Shown piece by piece: positions 1 to 7,635 of a stretch of 17,522 nt of DNA (position 1 is the first letter of the stretch; each line of letters begins with the position of its first letter). Position numbers and translations under genes: made by a program. Below the pieces are notes generated by a model. The model was not told the origin of the DNA. It saw nothing but the letters and a program-made list of their open reading frames with translations, and did no database searches. The DNA comes from an uncultured Verrucomicrobiota bacterium (GTDB lineage: Bacteria; Verrucomicrobiota; Verrucomicrobiae; Opitutales; Opitutaceae): NCBI GenBank assembly GCA_946481225.1, contig CAMLNJ010000010.1, forward strand, positions 1 to 17,522. The letters are read 5' to 3'.

Positions 1-757
1 CGTAGGTCTGGAAAGCGCCCCAGAAGGCGTCGAAGACCTTCTTGCGGTCCTCGCGATCGGCGACGCCGCGGTAGCGCGTGTAGCCGGAGGGGTCGAGGCG
101 GGCTTCGGTGCCGTCGCCGAGCTTGACGGTGGGCCAGGGAACGTCGGCGTTGCTGAGGATGTTGTAGATGTTGCCCGGCGCGCTGGAGAGCGGGCTAAGC
201 GCGGCGAGGACGTTTTCACCCTCGGCGCCTAGGGTGTGGGGGCGCTGGCGCAGGACGTTTTCCAGCCCGAAGCGATGCACGGCGAGGCCGGGCTCGGCGG
301 CGATGGCGGCGCGCACGGCTTCGTCGCCGAGAGCGAGAATCTCGGGGCTCATCCAGCTCGAGGCCTGGGCGAGATCGGAGCCGAGCTGGGTGACCAGCGC
401 GCTGCGTTCCTGGCCGGCGGCGACGCGGGTATCCTCGTCGGCCTGGAGGTTGGCGTAGACGTGGACTTTGACGTAGCGGAGATTCAGCGCGCTTTGTTTT
501 TCGAGCGCGGCGAGGAGCGTTTTCGGACCTTCGGCGAGGCGGCCTTTGAAGGCTTCGAGGTCTTTCAGTTCCGCGGCGATGGAGAGGCGGGCCTTGTCCC
601 AAGCCTCGACGGTGGGGAAGAGGGCGGTGAGGTCCCAGGTGTCGGCGATGGTTTCCACGGGATTGGCGGAGGCGGGGGCGGAGCCGGTGTTTTCGGCGGC
701 GCGGGCGGCGGCGGGCATGACCAACAGGGCGGAGACCAGGAGGTGGGAGAGGCGCAT
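1..757 (-). CDS. pepF: Exported oligoendopeptidase F-like M3 metallopeptidase (N-terminal part, cut by window edge)
   Basis: The minus-strand frame is open from the ATG at 757-755 to the left edge and gives about 252 residues. Residues 1-20 look like a Sec signal peptide (basic start, hydrophobic LLVSALLVMPAAA, then ARA before AENTG). After a short linker comes the WDLTALFP segment at about residue 41, which is typical of the N-terminal domain of oligoendopeptidase F, followed by helical sequence including a HVYANLQADEDTR stretch near residue 100. PepF enzymes are zinc M3 peptidases of roughly 600 residues that cut short peptides. The HExxH zinc site lies in the C-terminal half, outside this window, so activity cannot be judged. 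The signal peptide implies an exported form, whereas many PepF proteins are cytosolic. It is transcribed divergently from the oxygenase gene, with a gap of about 90 bases. The family call is firm at N-terminal level; the symbol follows the family. Confidence 0.85.
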   Translation of the reverse strand, partial: MRLSHLLVSALLVMPAAARAAENTGSAPASANPVETIADTWDLTALFPTVEAWDKARLSIAAELKDLEAFKGRLAEGPKTLLAALEKQSALNLRYVKVHVYANLQADEDTRVAAGQERSALVTQLGSDLAQASSWMSPEILALGDEAVRAAIAAEPGLAVHRFGLENVLRQRPHTLGAEGENVLAALSPLSSAPGNIYNILSNADVPWPTVKLGDGTEARLDPSGYTRYRGVADREDRKKVFDAFWGAFQTY

Positions 758-849
758 GGTGGGGAGGGAAGCGTAGGACAGTGATGCGCGGCGCGGGTGC
801 CAACGCTAACTTGCTCCGCGCCGGGTCCGCCGCCCATGCTCGGCGCGTC

Positions 850-1494
850 ATGCCCAAGTCCAAGTCCTTTGCCGCGGCGCCGGTGCGCGCGTGGTTTCCC
901 ACTTTCGTCTACTGCACGCCGTTGCAGGCCGGCGGGCTCGCGCGTTTCGACGCCGAGCTCGCGACCGAGTGCCGCCAGTTGCGCGAGTTCGACGCCGAGG
1001 GGCGGAAGTGGTGCGAGAAAAACTACCCCGGCGGCTACACGAGCTATGCTTCGCTCAACCGGCTGCACACGTTTTCGAGCACCTTCGAGGGGCTGGAGAA
1101 AAAGCTCGCGCGTCACGTGAAGGCTTTTGCCAAGACCCTCGACATGGACCTGCGGGGCCGCGAGATCCACATGACCGATTGCTGGGTGAACATCATGCCG
1201 GAGACGGCGGCGCACTCGATGCACCTGCATCCGAACAGCTTCATCAGCGGCACCTACTATGTCGTGACGCCGCCGGGCTGCCCGGGGCTGAAGTTCGAGG
1301 ATCCGCGCCTCTCCTCGCTCATGGCCGCGCCGCCGAAATCGCCGAACGCGCGCGACGAGAACCGCCTATACACGACCTACCCGGCCGAGGCGGGCAACGT
1401 GATCCTCTTCGAGAGCTGGTTGCGCCACGAGGTCGCGCAGAACCGCGTGAAGGACGAGCGCATCAGCATCAGCTTCAACTACGCGTGGAGCTGA
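850..1494 (+). CDS. Putative 2OG-Fe(II) oxygenase (TIGR02466-like family)
   Basis: The product is 214 residues if it starts at the ATG at 850. The same frame is open to an ATG at 781, but that extra 23-residue stretch resembles translated leader, so 850 is preferred. The core matches what I recall of the TIGR02466/2OG-FeII_Oxy_5 family: a WVNIMPE segment, a His-rich HSMHLHPNSF strand (His122, 125 and 127), SGTYYV, LKFEDPR, a distal RHEV (His193) and a closing RISISFNYAW with Arg204. In cupin-fold dioxygenases the His residues and distal His bind Fe(II), and an Arg near the C-terminus binds 2-oxoglutarate. The exact ligand assignment here is inferred. Members are poorly characterised, so the substrate is unknown. 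It opens a run of five same-strand genes, with the lipoprotein gene starting 50 bases after its stop. No Shine-Dalgarno sequence precedes the start. Confidence 0.8.
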   Translation: MPKSKSFAAAPVRAWFPTFVYCTPLQAGGLARFDAELATECRQLREFDAEGRKWCEKNYPGGYTSYASLNRLHTFSSTFEGLEKKLARHVKAFAKTLDMDLRGREIHMTDCWVNIMPETAAHSMHLHPNSFISGTYYVVTPPGCPGLKFEDPRLSSLMAAPPKSPNARDENRLYTTYPAEAGNVILFESWLRHEVAQNRVKDERISISFNYAWS

Positions 1495-1544
1495 AACATC
1501 CCGACCCGCCGAACCTCGCGCCCCATTCGCGTGTCGACGCCTTG

Positions 1545-2057
1545 ATGAACTCTCGCCGCTTTTCGGTTTTGGTTTTCGCGTCCGTCCTCGCCTGCGTCGG
1601 TCCGGGGGGCTGCGCCTCCCTCCGCCGCGGTTCGGAAGATGTCACCGTCACGCTTGCGAATCTGCGGCCGCTGGAGAGCACCGCGCTCGAGAGCCGCCTC
1701 GTCCTCACGATTCGTGTCACAAACGCCGGCCCGGAGCCGCTCCGCCTCGCCGGCTCTCGCCATCGGCTCGCCCTCAACGGACACGCGCTCGGCGTCGCCG
1801 TCACTCCCGAGGCGCTCGAACTCCCCGCCCTCAGCACCTCGACGCAGGAGGTTGTTTTCAATCTCAGCCACCTCGCCTTGATCCCCTTGGTGCGCGAGCT
1901 GCGGCGGGAACCCGCCGCGAGCTACGAGATCGAGAGCACGTTTTTCGGCGCCGGGGGCGCGGCCCGCCGTCTGACGACGCGGCACGCGGGCCGCATAGAT
2001 CTGTCCGGCCTCGCGCAGGCCTCGTCCGCGGCGGATGCCGCGGGCGTGACACCCTGA
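1545..2057 (+). CDS. Putative lipoprotein with LEA type 2 / WHy-like domain
   Basis: This 170-residue protein starts at the ATG at 1545. The N-terminus is basic (MNSRR), then hydrophobic (residues 8-18), and reaches Cys23 in a PGGC context. That is a non-canonical lipobox; Cys17 (VLAC) is the alternative acylated residue. Residues about 32-130 resemble the LEA14/WHy beta-sandwich: VTLANLRPLES, an ESRLVLTIRVTN strand, a PLRLAGSRHRLALNG strand and a later ELPALSTSTQEVVFNLS strand. These domains occur in desiccation- and stress-linked proteins and in many bacterial lipoproteins of unknown role. It probably sits at the periplasmic face of a membrane. The frame is open far upstream through the oxygenase gene, but only the stretch from 1545 has lipoprotein character. 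The lipB ATG lies 18 bases downstream, which suggests co-transcription. The domain call rests on pattern recall and is moderately sure. Confidence 0.65.
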   Translation: MNSRRFSVLVFASVLACVGPGGCASLRRGSEDVTVTLANLRPLESTALESRLVLTIRVTNAGPEPLRLAGSRHRLALNGHALGVAVTPEALELPALSTSTQEVVFNLSHLALIPLVRELRREPAASYEIESTFFGAGGAARRLTTRHAGRIDLSGLAQASSAADAAGVTP

Positions 2058-2075
2058 GCGGTGGCGGCTTACCTC

Positions 2076-2786
2076 ATGGCAACCGATCTCACGCACGATT
2101 CGCCTCCCGCCGCCGCCGCGCCGCGCGTCCATGTTGTCCGCTGGGGGCGCACCAGCTACGCCGAGGCGCTCGCGCGGCAAAATGAACTTCAGGCCGCGCG
2201 GCTCGCGGGGACCGCGCCCGACACGCTCGCGCTGACGGAGCACGAGCCGGTCTTCACCGTCGGTCTGCGCACCGGCGCCGTGAAACACCTGCTCTGGGAC
2301 GCCCCGACGCTCGCCCGCGAAGGCGTGTCCCTGCACGACACGAACCGCGGCGGCGACATCACCTACCACGGGCCGGGGCAACTCGTCGCCTACCCGATCA
2401 TGAGCCTCGATGCGCGTCGCGATCTGCACGCCTACCTGCGCTTTCTCGAGGACGTGTTGATCGCGACGGTCGCGCGCCATGGCCTGGTCGCGGCGCGGCG
2501 CGAAGGCCTGACGGGCATCTGGATCGCGGAGCGGAAGCTGGCCGCCATCGGCGTCTCGGCGCGCCGCTGGGTGACGATGCACGGCATCGCGCTCAACGTC
2601 GCGCCCGACCTGCGCCACTTCGGAGGCATCGTGCCCTGCGGCATCGCGCCGAGCGACGGCACCGTGACCTCGCTGGCGGCCGAGCTGGGGGCGCGTTGCC
2701 CGAGCTTGGAACGGGTGGGGGAGGAGTTTGCGGAGGAATTCGTAAGCCGCTGGGGTGCATTTATTGAGACCCCTTCCCCGGCCTAA
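2076..2786 (+). CDS. lipB: Octanoyl-[ACP]:protein octanoyltransferase LipB
   Basis: LipB moves octanoate from acyl carrier protein to a lysine of lipoyl domains (E2 subunits of 2-oxoacid dehydrogenases and GcvH), the first step of lipoate assembly. The 236-residue product has the family landmarks: HEPVFTVGLR near residue 56, RGGDITYHGPGQ at 91-102, the catalytic-pair Lys154 (ERKLAAIGV) and Cys188 in GGIVPCGI. An in-frame GTG at 2061 would add five residues; the ATG at 2076 is preferred because it gives an ordinary start and clears the preceding stop by 18 bases. The N-terminal 15 residues are rich in Pro and Ala and are probably unstructured. lipA follows after 67 bases, so the two steps of the pathway are likely expressed together. 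Function is clear from the intact active site. Confidence 0.95.
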   Translation: MATDLTHDSPPAAAAPRVHVVRWGRTSYAEALARQNELQAARLAGTAPDTLALTEHEPVFTVGLRTGAVKHLLWDAPTLAREGVSLHDTNRGGDITYHGPGQLVAYPIMSLDARRDLHAYLRFLEDVLIATVARHGLVAARREGLTGIWIAERKLAAIGVSARRWVTMHGIALNVAPDLRHFGGIVPCGIAPSDGTVTSLAAELGARCPSLERVGEEFAEEFVSRWGAFIETPSPA

Positions 2787-2807
2787 TATCCGCAGGCGTT
2801 CGAGTTT

Positions 2808-2835
2808 TTTTGTGCCTTTTGCGCCTTTTGTGGCC
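2808..2835 (+). repeat. Three tandem 9-10 base repeats in the lipB-lipA gap
   Basis: Three near-identical units lie end to end between lipB and lipA: TTTTGTGCC (2808-2816), TTTTGCGCC (2817-2825) and TTTTGTGGCC (2826-2835). A run of T precedes them (2805-2811 is all T). This AT-richer stretch stands out from the GC-rich surroundings and fills most of the 67-base spacer. It ends 18 bases before the lipA ATG. The T-rich units contain no visible stem, so a terminator is unlikely. Function is unknown. Confidence 0.6.
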
Positions 2836-2853
2836 AATTTCCCCGCCCTTTAG

Positions 2854-3753
<900 letters not shown>

Positions 3754-3776
3754 GTCGCTCCGGCGCCGATTTCGCC

Positions 3777-4682
3777 ATGCGTCTGCGTCCTCTCGTCCGC
3801 CTCGCCGGTATGCTTGGCATTTTCCTTGTCGCCGCCGCGCTGCTCCACGCCGAGGCGCCGCACGCGAAACACGTTTTCATCCTGAGCTTCGACCAGGCCG
3901 GCCCCGCCGACGTGCAAAACGCCGAGATGCCGTTCTTCAAACGTCTCGCCGCCGAGGGTGCGCATACTTGGGAAGCCTACACTATCGTGCCCAGCGTCAC
4001 GCTGCCTTCGCATGTTTCGATGCTGACCGGCGTCGGCATCCAGAAACACCAGGTGCTGTGGAATGATTGGGACGAGACGAAGCCGCCTCTCGCGGTTCCC
4101 ACGATCTTCCGCTTCGCGAAGGAGCGGGGGCTCGGGACGGCGATGATCGTCTCGAAGTCGAAATTCAACACCCTCGGCCACTCGGGCTTTCTCGACGCCT
4201 ACGTGACGCCCGAGGACTATCGCGCCGCCGGCATAGCCGCGGCTTTCGTCGAGCTGTTCAAGACGCAGCGACCCAACCTGTGCTTCATCCACTTCGGCGA
4301 TCCCGACCGGGCCGGCCACGGCTATGGCGTTAATTCGCCGGAGAAAAAGCAGGCCCTCGCCGACTGCGACGCCGCCCTTCGCACCGTGGTCGAGGCGGTC
4401 GCCGCGGCGGGGCTCGCAGACTCCAGCGTATTCATCCTCACCGCCGACCACGGCGGACACGACGTCCTCAACAAAGAAGGTCGTGTCGTCGGCACCCATG
4501 GCACCGCCGACGCCGTGGATGTCACCATCCCGTGGATCGCGTGGGGCAGGGGAGTGAAGCCCGGCTTCACCATCACCCGCCCCGTCGTGATCTACGACAC
4601 CGCCGCCACCGCGCTGTGGCTGCTGGGCCTGCCCGTGCCGGAAGATTTTTGGGGCCGTCCCGTCGAGAGCGCCTTCGAATAG
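3777..4682 (+). CDS. Exported alkaline-phosphatase-superfamily phosphodiesterase/nucleotide pyrophosphatase-like protein
   Basis: The 301-residue product starts at the ATG at 3777. The frame is open further upstream inside lipA, but the signal peptide (residues 1-25, hydrophobic GMLGIFLVAAALLHA) begins at this ATG. It has the two-metal layout of the type I phosphodiesterase/ENPP branch: Asp39 (ILSFDQAGP), the nucleophile Thr75 in PSVTLPSHVSMLTG, Asp177 and His181 (DPDRAGHGYG), Asp224-His225 (TADHGGHD) and His241 (GTHGTAD). All expected metal ligands and the nucleophile appear present. The first metal motif reads FDQAGP rather than the more usual DG form. It is short for ENPP enzymes (about 400 or more residues), so it is close to a bare catalytic core. 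The periplasmic substrate could be a phosphodiester, a phosphomonoester or a phosphonate; I cannot tell which. It is the last gene of the 850-4682 run. Confidence 0.85.
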   Translation: MRLRPLVRLAGMLGIFLVAAALLHAEAPHAKHVFILSFDQAGPADVQNAEMPFFKRLAAEGAHTWEAYTIVPSVTLPSHVSMLTGVGIQKHQVLWNDWDETKPPLAVPTIFRFAKERGLGTAMIVSKSKFNTLGHSGFLDAYVTPEDYRAAGIAAAFVELFKTQRPNLCFIHFGDPDRAGHGYGVNSPEKKQALADCDAALRTVVEAVAAAGLADSSVFILTADHGGHDVLNKEGRVVGTHGTADAVDVTIPWIAWGRGVKPGFTITRPVVIYDTAATALWLLGLPVPEDFWGRPVESAFE

Positions 4683-4860
4683 CGCCACCGAGTTTCCCCC
4701 CGCTGGGCTGCTGGCAAGAGGTGGCTCCACGAGGAGGGGTAATTTGCCGTGCGGAGGGCGCGAAGCATTCGGAAGCCGGGCGGGCGTCGTGATTTGCACT
4801 TGTTTCCGCGTTTTTCATATCCCCTTATGCCAGCGGTGCTAGTCCGTTAAACTTGATTTT

Positions 4861-5775
4861 ATGACCAAATCTTCCGGTTGGGCTTACGGGGTCGGGTTCA
4901 TCGTTTTGGTCCTCATCGGCTGGGCCACCCGGGACAGTCGGGCGCTGTGGGTGTGGAGTCTGCCCTGCTTGGTCGCGCTCATGGTGTCCTGGCGGATGTT
5001 CGCGACTCAAAGTTCCGCCGACAAGGACTGGCCCGAGCAACGGGACATCGGTCTGACCTGCGGAGTGCTCCTGTTGAGCATCGCAGGCGGGTTCTACACG
5101 CTCTATGCCGCCTCCGGTTACGTCGCTCCCGCATCCCGCACCGCTGGATTGCTCACCGTCATGCTTTGGGCCCTGGCCACTTACGCGACCGGTTTTGGCA
5201 TCGGTTTCCTTTTTGGAATTCCCAAGGTCCTGCAAAAGGAGTCGCCCGGCGTGGACACGTCCTCGGAGGTTGAATACGCCCAGAAGGTAAATACCAATTT
5301 GGAGCAGATTTCCGACTGGTTGACCAAGATCATCGTCGGCCTTGGCTTGGTGCAGCTCCAGCAGATACCGGGTTTTATCAAGCGCGTTTCCATTTGGGCC
5401 GCGACAAGCTTGCCGCTTGCTGCGGGCATCAACCCGAACCAAGTCGCGGCCTTTTCGACGGCGTTGCTCGTCTATTTCAGCATCACCGGATTCCTCGCCG
5501 GCTATCTCCTGACTCGTCTGTATTTGGCGGGCGCGTTCCGGCGCGCGGACAAAACCCCGCGCACGACGGTGCCAGTGGCGCCTCCGGAAGAGGGCAGCGA
5601 GGACAAGCTACGCAAGTTTTGGGCGCCCGCCGGCGTGACAAACAGGGACAACGAGTTGAAGCTCATCGAGTGGCTCCGCGCCCAGGGGCTGGGCGACGTC
5701 CCGCTTGCTAAATTCATCACCAGCGCCGATTATTCGGCTCAACGAAAGCAAGCCGTCGAAGCGTTTCAACTATAG
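4861..5775 (+). CDS. Uncharacterised polytopic membrane protein with a conserved-looking cytosolic helix motif
   Basis: I do not recognise a named function for this 304-residue protein. Hydrophobic segments lie at about residues 8-23, 30-44, 65-86, 97-121, 155-165 (weaker, WLTKIIVGLGLVQL) and 195-218, so four to six membrane helices are likely. A GFLFGIPKVLQ stretch ends the fourth segment, and a polar NTNLEQISDWLTK helix comes near residue 145. I have an unverified impression that this FLFGIP plus NTNLEQISDWLTK pair recurs in uncharacterised bacterial membrane proteins, sometimes with added cytosolic domains. The C-terminal tail (about 219-304) is charged and soluble. Codon choice is less C-ending than in neighbouring genes (many TTG, GTT and TTT codons), which could mean later acquisition. 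The start is the ATG at 4861, with no Shine-Dalgarno sequence. A 67-residue gene follows 9 bases after the stop, so the two are probably one unit. Confidence 0.8.
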   Translation: MTKSSGWAYGVGFIVLVLIGWATRDSRALWVWSLPCLVALMVSWRMFATQSSADKDWPEQRDIGLTCGVLLLSIAGGFYTLYAASGYVAPASRTAGLLTVMLWALATYATGFGIGFLFGIPKVLQKESPGVDTSSEVEYAQKVNTNLEQISDWLTKIIVGLGLVQLQQIPGFIKRVSIWAATSLPLAAGINPNQVAAFSTALLVYFSITGFLAGYLLTRLYLAGAFRRADKTPRTTVPVAPPEEGSEDKLRKFWAPAGVTNRDNELKLIEWLRAQGLGDVPLAKFITSADYSAQRKQAVEAFQL

Positions 5776-5784
5776 GCCCCCACC

Positions 5785-5988
5785 ATGTTTGGTTCACGCA
5801 AAGCCTCTCACATTTACGAGATCCCGGACGTCCAGCCCGAGCGGGTCGAAACCATCGCCCAAGACTACCGGCGCAGCGGGGCGGAAGTCGCGACTGTTCC
5901 GCAGCGCGACGGGCGGGTGAAGATTATCGCCACTTTCTACGAGGATTCCCGTTATCCGGCCTCCGGCAGCCTCGTGATCAAAAAGTAA
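5785..5988 (+). CDS. Small hypothetical protein (67 aa), probable partner of the upstream membrane protein
   Basis: No known family is recognised. The 67-residue product is soluble and charged, with no signal peptide or membrane helix. By eye it alternates a short strand (HIYEIPDV), a helix (ERVETIAQDYRRSG) and two strands (AEVATVPQ, RVKIIATFYE), which would give a small alpha/beta fold, and it ends in VIKK. It starts 9 bases after the stop of the membrane-protein gene, so translation is probably linked, and a candidate terminator follows. Its codon use fits that of the gene before it. It could be an accessory or regulatory subunit of the membrane protein, but that rests only on position. The reading frame is short, yet the spacing, composition and lack of a competing frame support it. 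Confidence 0.6.
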   Translation: MFGSRKASHIYEIPDVQPERVETIAQDYRRSGAEVATVPQRDGRVKIIATFYEDSRYPASGSLVIKK

Positions 5989-6008
5989 CCGCGAAACGCC
6001 TTTGCCCG

Positions 6009-6043
6009 CACCGCTCCGGCTCCCCGCTCGCGGTGACGTTTTT
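6009..6043 (+). terminator. Candidate intrinsic terminator after the small hypothetical gene
   Basis: CACCGC (6009-6014) and GCGGTG (6030-6035) pair perfectly around a 15-base loop, and three bases later comes a run of five T (6039-6043). It lies 20 bases after the stop of the 67-residue gene. The stem is short and the loop long, so it is a modest candidate. It would separate the membrane-protein unit from the PhoD-like gene. Confidence 0.4.
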
Positions 6044-6156
6044 GTCGATTTCGCCACATCGCTTCGACCGCGGCCGTCGGGTGTGATTTCGGCGGTCTCT
6101 CCTTTCTGAGTGTCGTTTCGCTTTGGCCTGGAACGCGCCCCATGCATGGTTCCGCC

Positions 6157-7635
6157 ATGCGCCGTCACGTCGCCTTGTTGTCGCTGACTCTTTTCGGGCC
6201 CCTTTGCGCGCTCGCCCAAGCCGTCGGCACCCTCGTCTCCGGTCCCATGCTCGGCTACCGCACGCACCGTGAAGTCCTGGTCTGGCTCGAGACCCGCGAC
6301 GCCGCCGAGATTTCGCTCACGTATCAACTTGTCCCCGACGCCTCCGCGCCGGCCGAAACCGGCGAATCGGCCCCGCCGCCCGCGCCGGTCACGATCACCC
6401 ACCGGGCGCCTGCCGCCACGCTCTTCGGCACGCAACCGCAGAAGTTTGTCCTGCCGCTGCTCGAGATGGGCCGTCGCTACACCTATTCGATCTCCATCGA
6501 CGGCGTGCCGAAGACCTTTGCCTATCCGCTGACCTTCCAGACGACCGACCAGTGGGAATGGCGCAAGGCCCCGCCCGAGTTCTCGTTCATCTTCGGTTCC
6601 TGCGCCTACCTGAACGACCCCGCCTACGACCGCCCCGGCAAGCCCTACGGCCACGGCACCGAGATCTTCCGCCACATGGCGGAGAGCGGCGCCGACTTCT
6701 GCCTCTGGGGTGGCGACAACCTCTACCTCCGAGAGGCCGACTATTCCTCGCGCAGCGGCATTTGGTATCGATATTCTCACGACCGCGCCACGCCCGGCTT
6801 GCAAAAGCTCTGGGCCGCCATGCACCACTACGCCACGTGGGACGACCACGACTACGGCCCGGACAACGCCAACTCTTCCTTCGAGTTGAAGGACGTCACG
6901 CTCGAGGCCTTCAAGACCTACTGGGGCAACCCCAGCTACGGCGAACCGGACAACCCCGGCGTCTACGGCAAGTTCACCTGGGGCGACGCGATTTTTCTCC
7001 TGATGGACGACCGCACCCATCGCGACGACACCACGCTCGATCAGGACAAGAACCCGCGCAAAACCGCCTGGGGCGAGCGTCAGACCACCTGGCTGAAGCA
7101 GTCGCTCCTGCATGCGAAGGCGTTGAAAAACTATCGCTTCAAGTTTATCGTCACCGGCGGTCAGGTCATCCAGACCGCGATCAAGACGACGCGCTCCGAG
7201 ACCCATGAGCTCTACCGCCGCGAGCGCGAGGAGCTGATCGATTTCATCCGGGACAACACTATCTCCGGCGTCGTTTTTCTCACCGGCGACGTCCACCACA
7301 CCGCGCTCTACCGCCGCCCCATCAACGACGCCGGCACGCAGTTCGTCTACGAGCTCACCTCCTCGCCCTTCTCCAGCGGCTCGTGGGCCGCGGCGACTAG
7401 CGAGAAGGCCAAGGATCCCTTCGTTGTCCCCGGCACCGTCGTCGGCACGCAGAACTACAGCCTCGTCCGCGTCACCGGCCCGAAGGAGGCGCGCGCGCTC
7501 GTCGTGCGTTGCTACGACAAGGCCAACGTCTTTCAATGGGAGGAAACCATCCCGGCCGCCGCGCTCGAGCCCGCGCCGGGGCCGGTTGCGCCCGCCGTTC
7601 CGACCTCCGCCCCCGCCAATCCCGCCCGCCCGTGA
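6157..7635 (+). CDS. Secreted PhoD-like alkaline phosphatase / phosphodiesterase family protein
   Basis: The ATG at 6157 gives 492 residues with a clean signal peptide (MRRHVALLSLTLFGPLCALAQA). An in-frame ATG at 6142 would only add MHGSA before it. After an N-terminal beta domain (about residues 23-135) comes the metallophosphatase core. Its motifs, numbered from the 6157 start, are FGSCAY (about 147), WGGDNLY (184-190), ATWDDHDYGP (226-235), LMDDRTHR (about 282) and TGDVHH (376-381). PhoD enzymes use such Asp, Asn and His residues to hold metal ions (Fe and Ca in characterised members). Many family members hydrolyse phosphomonoesters or diesters outside the cell, so a role in phosphate supply is likely but the substrate is open. 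The C-terminal tail (about 465-492) is Pro/Ala-rich and probably disordered. Its TGA overlaps the GTG of the AMP nucleosidase gene. Confidence 0.88.
   Translation: MRRHVALLSLTLFGPLCALAQAVGTLVSGPMLGYRTHREVLVWLETRDAAEISLTYQLVPDASAPAETGESAPPPAPVTITHRAPAATLFGTQPQKFVLPLLEMGRRYTYSISIDGVPKTFAYPLTFQTTDQWEWRKAPPEFSFIFGSCAYLNDPAYDRPGKPYGHGTEIFRHMAESGADFCLWGGDNLYLREADYSSRSGIWYRYSHDRATPGLQKLWAAMHHYATWDDHDYGPDNANSSFELKDVTLEAFKTYWGNPSYGEPDNPGVYGKFTWGDAIFLLMDDRTHRDDTTLDQDKNPRKTAWGERQTTWLKQSLLHAKALKNYRFKFIVTGGQVIQTAIKTTRSETHELYRREREELIDFIRDNTISGVVFLTGDVHHTALYRRPINDAGTQFVYELTSSPFSSGSWAAATSEKAKDPFVVPGTVVGTQNYSLVRVTGPKEARALVVRCYDKANVFQWEETIPAAALEPAPGPVAPAVPTSAPANPARP

Noticed and set aside
891..1544. Upstream extension of the LEA-like lipoprotein frame through the oxygenase gene
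   Set aside because: The extension is Arg-rich shadow sequence; the lipoprotein signal begins only at the ATG at 1545.
4721..4730. GTGGCTCCAC as a terminator hairpin after the phosphodiesterase gene
   Set aside because: The loop would be two bases for the full stem, or the stem only three pairs; not viable and no T run follows.
5794..7536. Minus-strand open frame of 580 codons across the PhoD-like gene
   Set aside because: Low-complexity composition without motifs, opposite a well-supported phosphatase gene; a GC-skew shadow.
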